A stretch of 64,000 nt of DNA, from the NCBI RefSeq assembly GCF_027257875.1, contig NZ_JAPVQY010000005.1, forward strand, positions 89,816 to 153,815. Reading direction: 5' to 3'. Positions 46,801-55,562 of the stretch are shown here, piece after piece. Position 1 is the stretch's first letter, and the number at the start of each line of letters is the position of its first letter. The position numbers and the translations under genes are program-made. The notes beneath the pieces were generated by a model that searched no databases, had not been told where the DNA came from, and saw only the letters and a list, made by a program, of their open reading frames with translations. This DNA is from Burkholderia sp. IMCC1007 (GTDB lineage Bacteria > Pseudomonadota > Gammaproteobacteria > Burkholderiales > Burkholderiaceae).

Positions 46801-47223
46801 ATGCAGGCAGGATTCGCGTTTCTGGCGGGGCTGCTGTTCGGCGCCGGGCTCATCGTGTCGGGGATGGCCAATCCGCAGAAGGTGCTCGGTTTTCTCGATG
46901 TGGCCGGCCGCTGGGATCCGTCGCTCGCGTTCGTGATGGCTGGTGCGATCGGCGTTGCCGGGTTCGCGTTCGCGTGGGCGAAACGCCGGACGCGCGCGTG
47001 GCTCGGCCTGCCGATCCAGTGGCCGGCCGCGCGGACGATTACCGTGCGGCTCGTTGCCGGCAGCGCCGTGTTCGGCATCGGCTGGGGGCTCGCGGGGTTT
47101 TGCCCGGGGCCCGCGATCGTGTCGATCGGGTTCGGGTCGGCGAAGGGCATCGCGTTCGTTGCCGCGATGCTGGCGGGGATGGTGCTATTCGAATGGATCG
47201 AGCGTCGGCGGCAGGTGAGGTGA
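46801..47223 (+). CDS. DUF6691/YeeE-YedE C-terminal half protein
   Basis: 140 residues with about four membrane helices and the paired signature GLAGFCPGPAIVSIG. It starts 1 nt after the upstream stop. The two halves together match a full-length YeeE/YedE transporter and are expected to act as one sulfur-compound channel. Confidence 0.88.
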   Translation: MQAGFAFLAGLLFGAGLIVSGMANPQKVLGFLDVAGRWDPSLAFVMAGAIGVAGFAFAWAKRRTRAWLGLPIQWPAARTITVRLVAGSAVFGIGWGLAGFCPGPAIVSIGFGSAKGIAFVAAMLAGMVLFEWIERRRQVR

Positions 47224-47353
47224 GCGGGTGGTGGGCGGCGCGCTTCGGGAGGCCATCGGCTGTGGTGGGTCAGTGGAGCGAACGTGCGCTGGCGTTCGGT
47301 CGCATCGCGGTCTGCATCGGGCGGGGTGATGCGGTCTTTGGCGGGCGACGTTG

Positions 47354-47551
47354 GTGATCTCAGTGGTGTCGGTGGTCTCCATGATCTCGACGACCTCGGC
47401 GACCTCGACGACCTTGGCGACCTTGGCGATCTCGGCGATCTCCGTGACCTCCGTGACCTCCGTGACCTCGGCGACCTCGACGACCTCGACGACCTCCGCG
47501 ATCTCGGTGATCTCGGTGATCTCGACGATCTCGACGATCTCGACGATCTCC
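47354..47551. repeat. 9-bp minisatellite (VNTR), 22 units
   Basis: Twenty-two units of RYGAYCTCS type (for example GCGATCTCG, ACGACCTCG, GTGACCTCC), in phase and diverged mainly at positions 1, 2, 5 and 9. Both strands are open across it (DLGDLD... on plus, EIVEIV... on minus), a consequence of the repeat rather than a gene. It fills the gap between convergent genes. Confidence 0.95.
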
Positions 47552-47575
47552 GCGGCCCCGGCACGATCCGCCACG

Positions 47576-47926
47576 TCAGGACGGCTCGTGCGCATGCCGC
47601 TCGCCGAATACCTGCACGGCGAACCGACGTAAGGCCACGCGCCACCCGGCGAACACGCCGCGCCCGCCCGCAGGTTCCACGACGGTCGCGCTGGCCGGCC
47701 CCGCGCCGCCGGACGTCAGCGCCACGTGACCGCCCGTCTCGATCGTCAGGCATTCGCCTTCTTCGAGCACACGGCGAACGTATTGCGGTGCATCGGGCAG
47801 CCAGTCGAGCCCGCCATGACGCAACGTGACCGCGAGTGCGCCGTCCAGCACGATGACCTGGCTGCCCTTGTCGAACCACGCAAAGTGGCTTTGCCCGGCG
47901 TCGAGCCGGATGTCCTGCGTCCGCAT
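47576..47926 (-). CDS. DUF2917 domain protein
   Basis: 116 residues, predicted small beta-rich soluble protein. Segments such as IRLDAGQSHFAWFDKGSQVIVLDGALAVTLRHGG and EEGECLTIETGGHVAL are typical of the cupin-like DUF2917 family, whose role is unknown. It is divergent from a MocR regulator, which may control it. ATG 47926 is used; the minisatellite lies immediately after its 3' end. Confidence 0.82.
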   Translation of the reverse strand: MRTQDIRLDAGQSHFAWFDKGSQVIVLDGALAVTLRHGGLDWLPDAPQYVRRVLEEGECLTIETGGHVALTSGGAGPASATVVEPAGGRGVFAGWRVALRRFAVQVFGERHAHEPS

Positions 47927-48120
47927 GGCGAGTCCTTTTCCCGGTTGCGCAGCCTCGCGACGGCGAGGCGACAGCGTGCAATCAGGTTAGGGAAGCGCGC
48001 GCGAGCGGGACAGATTCAGGGGACGGGAATCTGTTGCGGTGCAGCCGGCGATTTTGCATCGCTGTATCGGTGGGTTTGCCCCGAATCTGTATCTGGCGAG
48101 CATTCGCGCGCGCCGGCACG

Positions 48121-49614
48121 ATGGCCCGCATGACGCCCATCACCGACCTGTCACGCACGCCTTTGCCGCTGTCCGGCGAACCCCTTTACGAACGGCTCGC
48201 CGAGCATTACCGGCGCATCATCGCGGCCGGCACGCTGTCGCCCGGCGACCGGATGCCGTCGGTGCGCGCGTTCATGGCGCAGCACGGCGTGAGTTTGTCG
48301 ACCGCGATCCAGGCGTTCCGGCGGCTCGAGGATGCGGGCTGGTGCGAAGCGCGGCCGCGCTCGGGCTATTTCGTGCGGCGGCGCGCGGCGGCCGTGCTCG
48401 ACACGCTGCCGGAAAGCGACGGGCCGCCGCTGAGCATCGAGCCGCCGTTCGCGGGCCTGCACGAACGTGTGTCACGCGTGATCGATCGCGCGAACGGGGC
48501 GCCCGATGCGCTGAACCTCGGCGGCGCATCCGCGCAGGCGACGTTGTATCCGGCCGAGCGCCTGCAGACGCTCGCGATCCGGCTGCTGCGGCGCAAGCCG
48601 ACGTTGCTGACCGACGCGGGGCCCGTCGGCGGTTCGCCCGAATTCAGGCAGACGATGGCCAAACGCGCGGTGTCGTATGGCGTGACCGTGTCACCGGACG
48701 ATGTGATGTCGACGAGCGGCGGGGTCGATGCCGTGAATCTCGCGCTGCGCGCGGTGGCGCGCCCCGGCGACACGATCGCGATCGAATCGCCGGCCTTTTT
48801 CGGCCTGATCCAGTTGCTCGAGAGCCTCGGCCTGCGCGCGCTCGAGATTCCGGCCAGCCCGACCACCGGCTTGTCGATCGAGGCGCTCGACGTGGCGCTG
48901 GCCGCGTATCCGGACATCCGGGCCGTGGTCGTCGTGCCGAACCTGCAAAACCCGCTCGGCAGCGTGATGCCGGACGACCGCAAGGCCGCGCTGGTTGCAC
49001 TGTGCTCGCGCCGCGGCGTGGCCGTGATCGAGGACGAGCCGTATCGCGAACTCGTCGAGGCGCCGCACGCGGTGAAGCCCGTGAAGGCATGGGACCGCGA
49101 CGGCACCGTGATCTACTGCCCGTCGTTCAACAAGGTGCTGGCGCCCGGGATGCGGCTCGGCTGGATGAGCGCGGGGCGCTGGCACGCACGCGTGAAGATG
49201 CTCAAGTTCGCGCACAGCCGGCACAACGCCGCACTGCTGCAGGCGGTTGCCGCCGAGTTCGTCGGCTCGGGCGCGTTCGATCGTCACCTGCACCGGTTTC
49301 GCGAGCAGCTTCGCGTGCAGCGCGACGTGACGATCGACGCGATCGCACGCCATTTTCCGGCCGGCACGCGGATGAACCGGCCGCCGGGCGGCATGCTGCT
49401 GTGGATCGCGCTGCCGGACGGCGTACGGTCCGAAGCGCTGTTCGATGCTGCGCTGGCACGTGGAGTGAGAATCGCGCCAGGCTCGATTTTTTCGAATTCC
49501 GATCGCTTCGACGCGTATATCCGGCTTGCCTGTACACGCGTGTTCGACACCGCGCATGAAGCGGCGATCGAAACGCTCGGCCAGTTGATACGCGAGGCAG
49601 CAGCGGCCGCGTAA
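48121..49614 (+). CDS. MocR family (GntR/aminotransferase) regulator
   Basis: 497 residues. The GntR-type winged helix (~18-85: LSPGDRMPSVRAFMAQHGVSLSTAIQAFRRLE) is joined to a class I aminotransferase domain (~130-497) with EDEPYRELVE and the PLP Lys in CPSFNKVLAPGMRLGW. Alternative start ATG 48130. No Shine-Dalgarno is visible. Two direct repeats, CTGTATCGG (48062) and CTGTATCTGG (48090), lie in the divergent region toward the DUF2917 gene and may be its operator. It is distinct from the MocR at 8984. Confidence 0.9.
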   Translation: MARMTPITDLSRTPLPLSGEPLYERLAEHYRRIIAAGTLSPGDRMPSVRAFMAQHGVSLSTAIQAFRRLEDAGWCEARPRSGYFVRRRAAAVLDTLPESDGPPLSIEPPFAGLHERVSRVIDRANGAPDALNLGGASAQATLYPAERLQTLAIRLLRRKPTLLTDAGPVGGSPEFRQTMAKRAVSYGVTVSPDDVMSTSGGVDAVNLALRAVARPGDTIAIESPAFFGLIQLLESLGLRALEIPASPTTGLSIEALDVALAAYPDIRAVVVVPNLQNPLGSVMPDDRKAALVALCSRRGVAVIEDEPYRELVEAPHAVKPVKAWDRDGTVIYCPSFNKVLAPGMRLGWMSAGRWHARVKMLKFAHSRHNAALLQAVAAEFVGSGAFDRHLHRFREQLRVQRDVTIDAIARHFPAGTRMNRPPGGMLLWIALPDGVRSEALFDAALARGVRIAPGSIFSNSDRFDAYIRLACTRVFDTAHEAAIETLGQLIREAAAAA

Positions 49615-49758
49615 CCGGGCTGGCCGGCAGCCGGGCTGGCAACGGTGAGCCCCAGCGCCGCCGGCGTGGCGCATGCGCGGGCCGGCCGACCCGGCATGCC
49701 GTTTCGACGCCGGCCTGCCGCTGCGTGACGCCGCACCGGCGATACGATTTCGGCGATT

Positions 49759-50034
49759 TCATCGCCCGCCCGTATGCGCGGCGAGGTGCTGGCGGATCAA
49801 CGACAGGTAACGATCGCCGACCGAGAAGTCGCGTGCGGCGCGCGGCCGCTCCGCCGGACGCAGCGTGGCCGGCGCGCTCATGCCCAGATACCGGCACACC
49901 GCGGACGGAAACGGCTTGCGTGTATGCCCGAGCTGCCGGGCCGCGCGTTCGACGCGGGCGTCGCCGACCTGCGCACGCAGCCAGGCCAGCACTTGGCGAT
50001 CGGTGTCGTTGACGATACGGACCAGATGTTCCAT
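49759..50034 (-). CDS. SOS-controlled small protein of unknown function
   Basis: 91 residues: MEHLVRIVNDTDRQVLAWL... followed by ARVERAARQLGHTRKPF and a basic, predicted helical C-terminus. It is basic, soluble and without Cys pairs or recognisable motif. ATG 50034 has GAGG 6 nt upstream. Two LexA boxes overlap its promoter, so it should be induced by DNA damage. Possible roles (DNA binding, cell-division control, toxin-antitoxin) cannot be chosen from sequence. Confidence 0.72.
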   Translation of the reverse strand: MEHLVRIVNDTDRQVLAWLRAQVGDARVERAARQLGHTRKPFPSAVCRYLGMSAPATLRPAERPRAARDFSVGDRYLSLIRQHLAAHTGGR

Positions 50035-50045
50035 CTCGCACCTCA

Positions 50046-50097
50046 CTGTTCATAAATACAGTACTGTAAATATAACCAGTATATGCAGCGGTCGCAA
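50046..50097 (-). promoter_or_regulatory. Promoter with two tandem LexA (SOS) boxes
   Basis: Box 1 CTG-N10-CAG at 50046-50061 (CTGTTCATAAATACAG) and box 2 at 50064-50079 (CTGTAAATATAACCAG) both match the beta-proteobacterial LexA consensus. On the minus strand TTGCGA (50092-50097), 17 nt, TATATT (50069-50074) is a good promoter; box 2 overlaps the -10 and box 1 the early transcript. Confidence 0.85.
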
Positions 50098-50131
50098 GCG
50101 GGTGCGCACGCGCCTGGCCGTTCGGCCAGGG

Positions 50132-51628
50132 TCAGCGTGTCGGCGCGGCGTTTCGGGCGCGTGGCGATCCGATGATCCGGGCGGCGGCCACGGCCGGGCC
50201 AGCGCGCGCCGCAAGGTTCGCGTAGCGCGCGTCGGTGAGCGCGCCGAGGAACGCGACGATGTCGTCGATTTCGGCGTCGGTCAATGCGGGCGGGGTGCCC
50301 GGCCGCCGGTTCATCGGCGTCGAATTGACGTTGACGTTGCCGCGATAGGCGGCCGGCACGTCGTCGAAGGTTGCGGCACCGTGATACCAGTAGCCCGGGT
50401 CGGTCGAGCGCGTGTTGTAGAACGCGACCGCGTCCCGCAGCGTCGTAAACACGCCGTTGTGCATGAACGTCTGCTTGACCGCGACGTTGCGCAGCCCCGG
50501 CGTGCGCACGTAGCCGCACCATTGCGTCGGTTCCGGCCAGCGCAGCCGCGTGGCGGTGTCGCACAGCCCGTTGTCGAAGTGGCGCGGATCGCGGTTCGCG
50601 GGCAGCGCGCGGTTGCGCGGCACCGCGATCGCGTCGTAGCCGAAATCGGTGAACAGCGAGCGCTCCGGCCGGGTCGACGTCTCCGACAGCGTATGGCAGC
50701 TCATGCAATTGCCCTTGTCCGGATTCCGGAACAGCGCCAGGCCGCGCATTTCGGCCGGCGCGAGCGGCTTGCGCGTGCGCAGGAACGCGTCGAAGCGCGA
50801 CGTGAACGGCGCCATCTCGTCGCTCTGCAGATAGGCTTCGACGGCCGAGCCCAATGCGCGCACCAGTTGCTCGGGATCGCGCCGCACCGACGCGCCGAAG
50901 CGCGCGGCGAGATCGGGCGCGAGCTCGGTGGCGTCGACCTTGCGCAGCAGCGCGGCCGGCGACCGGTTGTTCATCTCGTTCGGATCGAACAGCGGCCCGC
51001 GGATCTGCTCGGCGAGCGTATCCGCGCGGCCATCGCCGAACAGTCCGCCAAACGGCGACGGCGCCGGTGCGTCGTCGTCCTGGTAGAAGTGGCGGCGCGG
51101 CACGTAACGCACGTACAGCAGCGACGGCGCGTTGCGCTGGCTGAAGCGGCCATGACGGCTGCCTTCCGGCACACCGGGCCCGGCGAGCGACGCCGCCGAC
51201 AGCGTCGGCGCGAACGCACGCCCCGGATCGTGGCAGCCCGCGCACGACATGCCGCGCGGCTCGGACAGCCGCGGATCGAAGAAGATCCGCCTGCCAAGCG
51301 CGACGAGCGTCGGATCGGGCGCGAAGTGCGCGGTCGCCGCGTCGATCTTGCCCGCCACCTGCGGCGTGCCGTTACCGATCGTGGCGACGATGCGCGACGG
51401 CGGCGCACCGGGCAGCAGCGTCGTTTCGGCAGGCGCGGCGTGAGCCGCGAGCGCGACACCAGCGAGCGTGGTCGCGGCGAATACGCGTGCCGTCCGGCCC
51501 GCATCGGCTGGAACGGAAGTCGAACGCGACACCGGAAGCACGGCACGCGCCACTGCCGAAACCCGCAGCAACCGCGATGCGGCCATTTCCCGGAGACGAT
51601 GGCCCGAATCCACCAAACCGCGCTTCAC
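50132..51628 (-). CDS. Di-haem cytochrome c peroxidase family protein
   Basis: 498 residues. Two haem-binding motifs, CAGCH and CMSCH, and the family sequences GRRIFFDPRLSEPRGMSC and TPGLRNVAVKQTFMHNGVF are present, placing it in the CcpA/MauG family. It is periplasmic: a hydrophobic signal-like stretch (ARVFAATTLAGVALAAHAA) follows an ~40-residue N-terminal extension. GTG 51628 has GGAG 5 nt upstream; ATG 51586 would shorten the extension. It overlaps the stop region of the upstream phosphoesterase (51643) closely, so the two form a unit. Confidence 0.9.
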   Translation of the reverse strand: MKRGLVDSGHRLREMAASRLLRVSAVARAVLPVSRSTSVPADAGRTARVFAATTLAGVALAAHAAPAETTLLPGAPPSRIVATIGNGTPQVAGKIDAATAHFAPDPTLVALGRRIFFDPRLSEPRGMSCAGCHDPGRAFAPTLSAASLAGPGVPEGSRHGRFSQRNAPSLLYVRYVPRRHFYQDDDAPAPSPFGGLFGDGRADTLAEQIRGPLFDPNEMNNRSPAALLRKVDATELAPDLAARFGASVRRDPEQLVRALGSAVEAYLQSDEMAPFTSRFDAFLRTRKPLAPAEMRGLALFRNPDKGNCMSCHTLSETSTRPERSLFTDFGYDAIAVPRNRALPANRDPRHFDNGLCDTATRLRWPEPTQWCGYVRTPGLRNVAVKQTFMHNGVFTTLRDAVAFYNTRSTDPGYWYHGAATFDDVPAAYRGNVNVNSTPMNRRPGTPPALTDAEIDDIVAFLGALTDARYANLAARAGPAVAAARIIGSPRARNAAPTR

Positions 51629-51642
51629 TCGAACTCCATCAC

Positions 51643-53106
51643 TCACGGCGCGATGAATCCCGTCTTGTCGCAGGCGAGCGTGGTGCCCGACTGGTCGCAC
51701 GATGCGAGCAGCTTGCCGGCTGCCGAATACGCATGGAACACCCAGCCCGTCGCCGGTGCCGCGCGCCGTTCCATGATCAGGAAACCGAAGCTGTTGTTGT
51801 GCGACAGCCGTTCGATCACGGCGCCCGGCGCGGGCGTCAGGTCGGCCGGGAACGGGTCGGGCAGCGCGACGTCGAGGTTGTCGCCACCGTTGCCGGACAC
51901 GATCGTCGCCGGATGCCCGGACGAGAAGTTGATCGCCTGAAAGTCGTGCACGTGCCCGTGCAGCGCGACGTGGATACCGGGCGGGTAGTATGCCTGCGCG
52001 TACAGGCTCGACATCACCGACTGCAGCGCGAGATTGCCCGGCGCCGGCGTGCTGCCGGCGATCGGCGCGAACGCGAGGATCGGATGATGGTTCGTGAAGA
52101 TCGTCGTCGTCATGCCGGCCTTCGACGCGAGCGATGCCACCGTCTGGAACTGCTTCTGGTAGATGCGGAACTGCGCATCGGTCGTCTTCAGCGGATTGCG
52201 GCCGACCTTCGCGGTATCGAACACGATCACCTGCGTACCGCCGCCGAGCGACACCGCATACGGTTCGGCGTAGTTCGCGTCGTCGTCGCGGGCCGGATCG
52301 TCGCACGAACGGGCCGTCGAATACGGGCGCGGATCGAGGAAGCGATACCAGCCCTGGCCCGCCCGCGCACATTCCTCGTGGTTGCCGCGCACGACCACCC
52401 ACGGCGCCTTCGCGAACAGCGGCGCGGCGGGGCGGAACAGGTCGGCCTGCCACGTATCCCAGCCGTAGCCCCACGGGCTGTCCTTGCAGCCGGCGATGTC
52501 GGGCGGGCACGCGTTCTCGCGGTAGTGATAGTCGCCGACGTGCAGCACCAGGTCCGGCGAGAGCTTCGCGACGCTCGCCGCGATCGTGTCGAATGGCCAG
52601 ACCGTCGCGTCGTTGCATGCCTGCCATGCGTTGTCGGCCTTCTTCATCCGGCAGCCGGTGTCGGCGATGATCGCGATGCGCTGCGGCTGCGCATTCGGCA
52701 GCGGCAACGCACGGCCGGCGACGCTCGCCGTTTGCGCGTCGGCCGGCAACGTCGCTTCGCAGACCGATACCGGGAAGCTCGACGGTTTGGAGTCGGCCGG
52801 GGCGCTCGCGGTCGGTCGTTGCGCGATGGTCGCGGCGCCGGCGCGCAGCGACATGCGCGACACCTTGCCGTCGACGGACAGTTGCGGACACAACGGGTCG
52901 CTCGCGGACGCCGGGTTGTAGTTCGTGATCACGCGCGCGATCGCCTGGTTCGCATCGCCGATCTCGACCCACGCGGCCTGGACGTTGATCGCGGCACTGG
53001 CCGGATCGGCGGGCGTATCGATGTGATTCGAGCACGCGGACAGCGCCGCGAGTGCGGCAAGCGGAGCGCAGCGCTCGAACAGCGCGCGAGAGAGGAGTCG
53101 TCGCAT
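51643..53106 (-). CDS. Metallophosphoesterase lipoprotein
   Basis: 487 residues. Signal peptide with lipobox LSAC; ATG 53106 is used (alternatives 53118 and 53145). The calcineurin-like metal motifs are IIADTGCR (Asp), VGDYHYREN (GDxH-like), GNHEEC (GNHE), NHHP and GHVHDFQ. It is an extracytoplasmic phosphatase or phosphodiesterase of unknown substrate. The gene lies 14 nt upstream of the peroxidase gene in the same direction. Confidence 0.88.
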   Translation of the reverse strand: MRRLLSRALFERCAPLAALAALSACSNHIDTPADPASAAINVQAAWVEIGDANQAIARVITNYNPASASDPLCPQLSVDGKVSRMSLRAGAATIAQRPTASAPADSKPSSFPVSVCEATLPADAQTASVAGRALPLPNAQPQRIAIIADTGCRMKKADNAWQACNDATVWPFDTIAASVAKLSPDLVLHVGDYHYRENACPPDIAGCKDSPWGYGWDTWQADLFRPAAPLFAKAPWVVVRGNHEECARAGQGWYRFLDPRPYSTARSCDDPARDDDANYAEPYAVSLGGGTQVIVFDTAKVGRNPLKTTDAQFRIYQKQFQTVASLASKAGMTTTIFTNHHPILAFAPIAGSTPAPGNLALQSVMSSLYAQAYYPPGIHVALHGHVHDFQAINFSSGHPATIVSGNGGDNLDVALPDPFPADLTPAPGAVIERLSHNNSFGFLIMERRAAPATGWVFHAYSAAGKLLASCDQSGTTLACDKTGFIAP

Positions 53107-53196
53107 GATTGGCACCATGGGAAAGCCGTCAACGATACGCAACATGAATGTAAGAAATATGAAACGTCCGGCGTGACGGTTGTGTCGCGGCAGTGC

Positions 53197-53227
53197 TTGA
53201 CCTCAAGCCGGCTTGAAGCAGCATACT
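53197..53227 (+). promoter_or_regulatory. MerR/SoxR-type promoter of the methyltransferase gene
   Basis: TTGACC, a 19-nt spacer with the perfect dyad TCAAGCC-GGCTTGA (53203-53216), then CATACT. The same layout, and much of the same sequence, as the site at 23686-23716. The transcript would start near 53234, leaving a 34-nt leader. Confidence 0.65.
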
Positions 53228-53267
53228 CGGGATCACGATCAACGACGCACGCGAAGGGGAATCGACG

Positions 53268-54116
53268 ATGGAAGCGCACCAGCCCAACGAAGCGCAGTCC
53301 GCGCTATGGAACGGCCCGTCGGGGCATGCATGGATCGACGCACAGGCGTCGCTCGATGCGATGTTCGAACCGTTCGAAGCGCTGCTCGCGGATGCCGCGG
53401 CGGCTTCGTCCGCGCGCCGCGTGCTCGACGTCGGCTGCGGCACGGGGGCGGTGACGCGCGCGATCGCCCGCAGGCTCGGCGCGCACGCGCACTGTACGGG
53501 CGTCGACATCTCGGCGCGGATGATCGCCGCTGCGCAGGATCGCGCGGCACGCGACGGCGTCCGCGCGGGCTTCGTGTGTGCCGATGCGCAGACGCATGCG
53601 TTTGCGCGCGATCGTTTCGACCTGGTCGTGTCGCGCTTCGGCGTGATGTTCTTCGACGATCCGGTGCGCGCATTCGCGAACCTGCGCGGTGCGGCGCGCG
53701 CCAACGCGCAACTGCGGTTCATCGCATGGCGCAGCGCGGCGGACAATCCGTTCATGACGACGGCCGAGCGTGTCGCGGCGCCGTTGCTGCCGAACCTGCC
53801 GGCGCGGCAGCCGGGCGCGCCCGGGCAATTCGCGTTCGGCGACCGGCAGCGGATCGCATCGGTGTTGTCGGACAGCGGGTGGGCCGGCGTCGAGATCGAG
53901 CCGCTCGATATCGCATGCGCATTGCCGGGGCCCGCGCTGGACGACTACATCGCGCGGCTGGGGCCGGTCGGGCTCGCGCTGCAACAGGTGGATGACGCGA
54001 CGCGGCGGCGCGTGGTCGATACGGTGCGCGCCGCGTTCGAGCGTTACGTGCACGGCGCGGACGTGCGTTTCGATGCGGCGTGCTGGCTCGTCACGGCGCG
54101 TGCGCCGTCCGCGTGA
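53268..54116 (+). CDS. Class I SAM-dependent methyltransferase
   Basis: 282 residues. SAM-binding motif I is VLDVGCGTGAVTRAIARRLG (~52-71), followed by the acidic loop in GVDISARMIAAAQ and motif post-II FDLVVSRFGVMFFDDPVRAF. It is the UbiE/type 11 family; the substrate is unknown. A SoxR-type promoter in front suggests induction by redox-active or electrophilic compounds. Confidence 0.9.
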   Translation: MEAHQPNEAQSALWNGPSGHAWIDAQASLDAMFEPFEALLADAAAASSARRVLDVGCGTGAVTRAIARRLGAHAHCTGVDISARMIAAAQDRAARDGVRAGFVCADAQTHAFARDRFDLVVSRFGVMFFDDPVRAFANLRGAARANAQLRFIAWRSAADNPFMTTAERVAAPLLPNLPARQPGAPGQFAFGDRQRIASVLSDSGWAGVEIEPLDIACALPGPALDDYIARLGPVGLALQQVDDATRRRVVDTVRAAFERYVHGADVRFDAACWLVTARAPSA

Positions 54117-54202
54117 CCCAGCGGAACAAGGGTGGCGATCCGGCGTTCGCCATGCGCGGCGCGGTCGACCGGCGATGAAGCCGGTCGCGCAAGGGCGCGC
54201 TT

Positions 54203-54514
54203 TCAGCCACGCCTTGCACGCAGCATCAGCCACGCACAGCCCGCCGCAACCAGCACGAGCCCGAGCAGCACCGCCTCGACGCCGAGCGCGAAGCCCGACG
54301 ACATTTCGCCGCTGTTCGGCACCGGCGACAGATTGACGGTCATCGCGATCGCGCCGCCGGCCAGCAGCGCGATGCAGACGATCCAGTAGAGCTTGCCGCG
54401 CGACGCGGCAGCGCGGATCCGCCAGAGCGAGACGCCGGCGCCGCCGAGGTAAAGCACGGCGAGCGTGACGAGCGCGACGAGGTCGCCGGCGCGATTGTGG
54501 AGCAACCCGCTCAT
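54203..54514 (-). CDS. Small membrane protein
   Basis: 103 residues with three predicted helices: DLVALVTLAVLYLGGAGVSL, LYWIVCIALLAGGAIAMTV and a C-terminal helix VEAVLLGLVLVAAGCAWLML. No recognised family. The ATG (54514) overlaps the stop of the upstream gene by ATGA. Probably works with the adjacent small membrane protein. Confidence 0.75.
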   Translation of the reverse strand: MSGLLHNRAGDLVALVTLAVLYLGGAGVSLWRIRAAASRGKLYWIVCIALLAGGAIAMTVNLSPVPNSGEMSSGFALGVEAVLLGLVLVAAGCAWLMLRARRG

Positions 54515-54822
54515 TGCACGGCTCCGTCGATGGTCGCGTATTCGCGCGACGGGGTGAGGGTGATGTGGCTGTTCATTCGGTCCTTGTCTCGTGCGCCGGT
54601 ACGCGGCTCGCCCGCTCGGCCGTTGCCGAAGCCGTTCGCCGCAGTCGGCGCCAGAAAGACGACGAACAGGGTGACGGCAAGCCCACCGAGCGAGCCGAAG
54701 CGTGTGACGTCCCATAGCCTGCCGACGAAGAACAACGCGCCGATGACGGCGCGCGCCGACCGGACGACCGGCGGTTCGAACGTGGATCGGAACAGGAGGC
54801 GGGATTCCGGCATGACGGGCAT
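54511..54822 (-). CDS. Small membrane protein, partner of the downstream gene
   Basis: 103 residues with hydrophobic segments AVIGALFFVGRLWD and GGLAVTLFVVFLAPTAANGF, then a charged C-terminus. Unknown family. Translationally coupled to 54203-54514. Start ATG 54822 or 54813; no clear ribosome site. Confidence 0.65.
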   Translation of the reverse strand: MPVMPESRLLFRSTFEPPVVRSARAVIGALFFVGRLWDVTRFGSLGGLAVTLFVVFLAPTAANGFGNGRAGEPRTGARDKDRMNSHITLTPSREYATIDGAVQ

Positions 54823-55562
54823 CCAGATGTGGGTGCAACGACGCGCGACGCCGTCCGGCCACGCGTGTCGCGCGCCGGACCCTGATACGGCGTGCGTCGA
54901 ACGTACCGCGGTGTCAGGGCTGCACGAAGGGTCGTGCAGCGATCAACCTGACGGATTGTAAGTGATCGCGGACGAATTGCCGCGGGCGACGCTGGCGACG
55001 GTCGTCGATCTGGATATCGCGGCAAGCCCGGCGGCCGCGATGGCGATCAGCACAAGTGCGGCGCCAACGCGAGCAGCGTGACAACGCAGACCGGTACGAT
55101 GCCCCCTCCGACGCACGGCGCGACGATGAAGCCACGCGTGTCGACACGTGCGCCGAACGGTCGTCCGGCGACATTCATTCGTCGACCGCACGCGCGGCCT
55201 TCGCGCAACAGTATCGCGGGCGTTCGAGCGGCGCAGGCAAGCGTCCCGCTCACGCCACCGTCGCGAACCGCTGCGCGCTTGCGCGACACAGCCCGCATGT
55301 GCCCCACGGCAGGTACGCGATGCGCTCCGAGTTCGAACCAACCGGAGCGGGGTATTCCCGATCAATACGTGAAGCGGCGTGCGGAACCGTGGCTGGGCGA
55401 TGCGTGCGGAACGCCCGTGTGGCGGGCGCGGGCGAGGTTGGAGCGACCGATCGACGGGAAGCGGGCGCATCAGGGGGCGTGACAACCCTGATGAAAGTTT
55501 ATTTTTTTTCGGCCAGTGGATTGTGTAAATTGATTTTCACCAACCTTGCAACAACCATTCGC
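54823..55562. other. Intergenic region with a strong hairpin; no convincing gene
   Basis: 740 nt. GCTGCACGA (54919-54927) pairs perfectly with TCGTGCAGC (54932-54940) around an AGGG loop, and GTCAG (54913) pairs with CTGAC (54948-54952) outside it. This could be part of the leader of the minus-strand membrane genes. At 55495-55560 an AT-rich patch (run of T, TTGTGTAAATTGATTTTCACC) likely holds the RpiR promoter. Short hydrophobic frames at 54943-55307 have no supporting evidence. Confidence 0.45.

Noticed and set aside
47185..47829. Open frames across the 9-bp array encoding EIVEIV or DLGDLD repeats
   Set aside because: A 9-bp repeat without a stop in any phase keeps frames open; no start context or flanking conserved sequence.
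51629..53035. N-terminal extension of the peroxidase frame through the phosphoesterase gene
   Set aside because: The upstream part is out of frame with the metallophosphoesterase, whose motifs are intact; start at 51628 has its own ribosome site.
55047..55307. Minus-strand hydrophobic frame ending GGGIVPVCVVTLLALAP
   Set aside because: One possible helix, but no ribosome site, no family and the rest is Arg/Ala-rich; kept only as a remark on the intergenic region.
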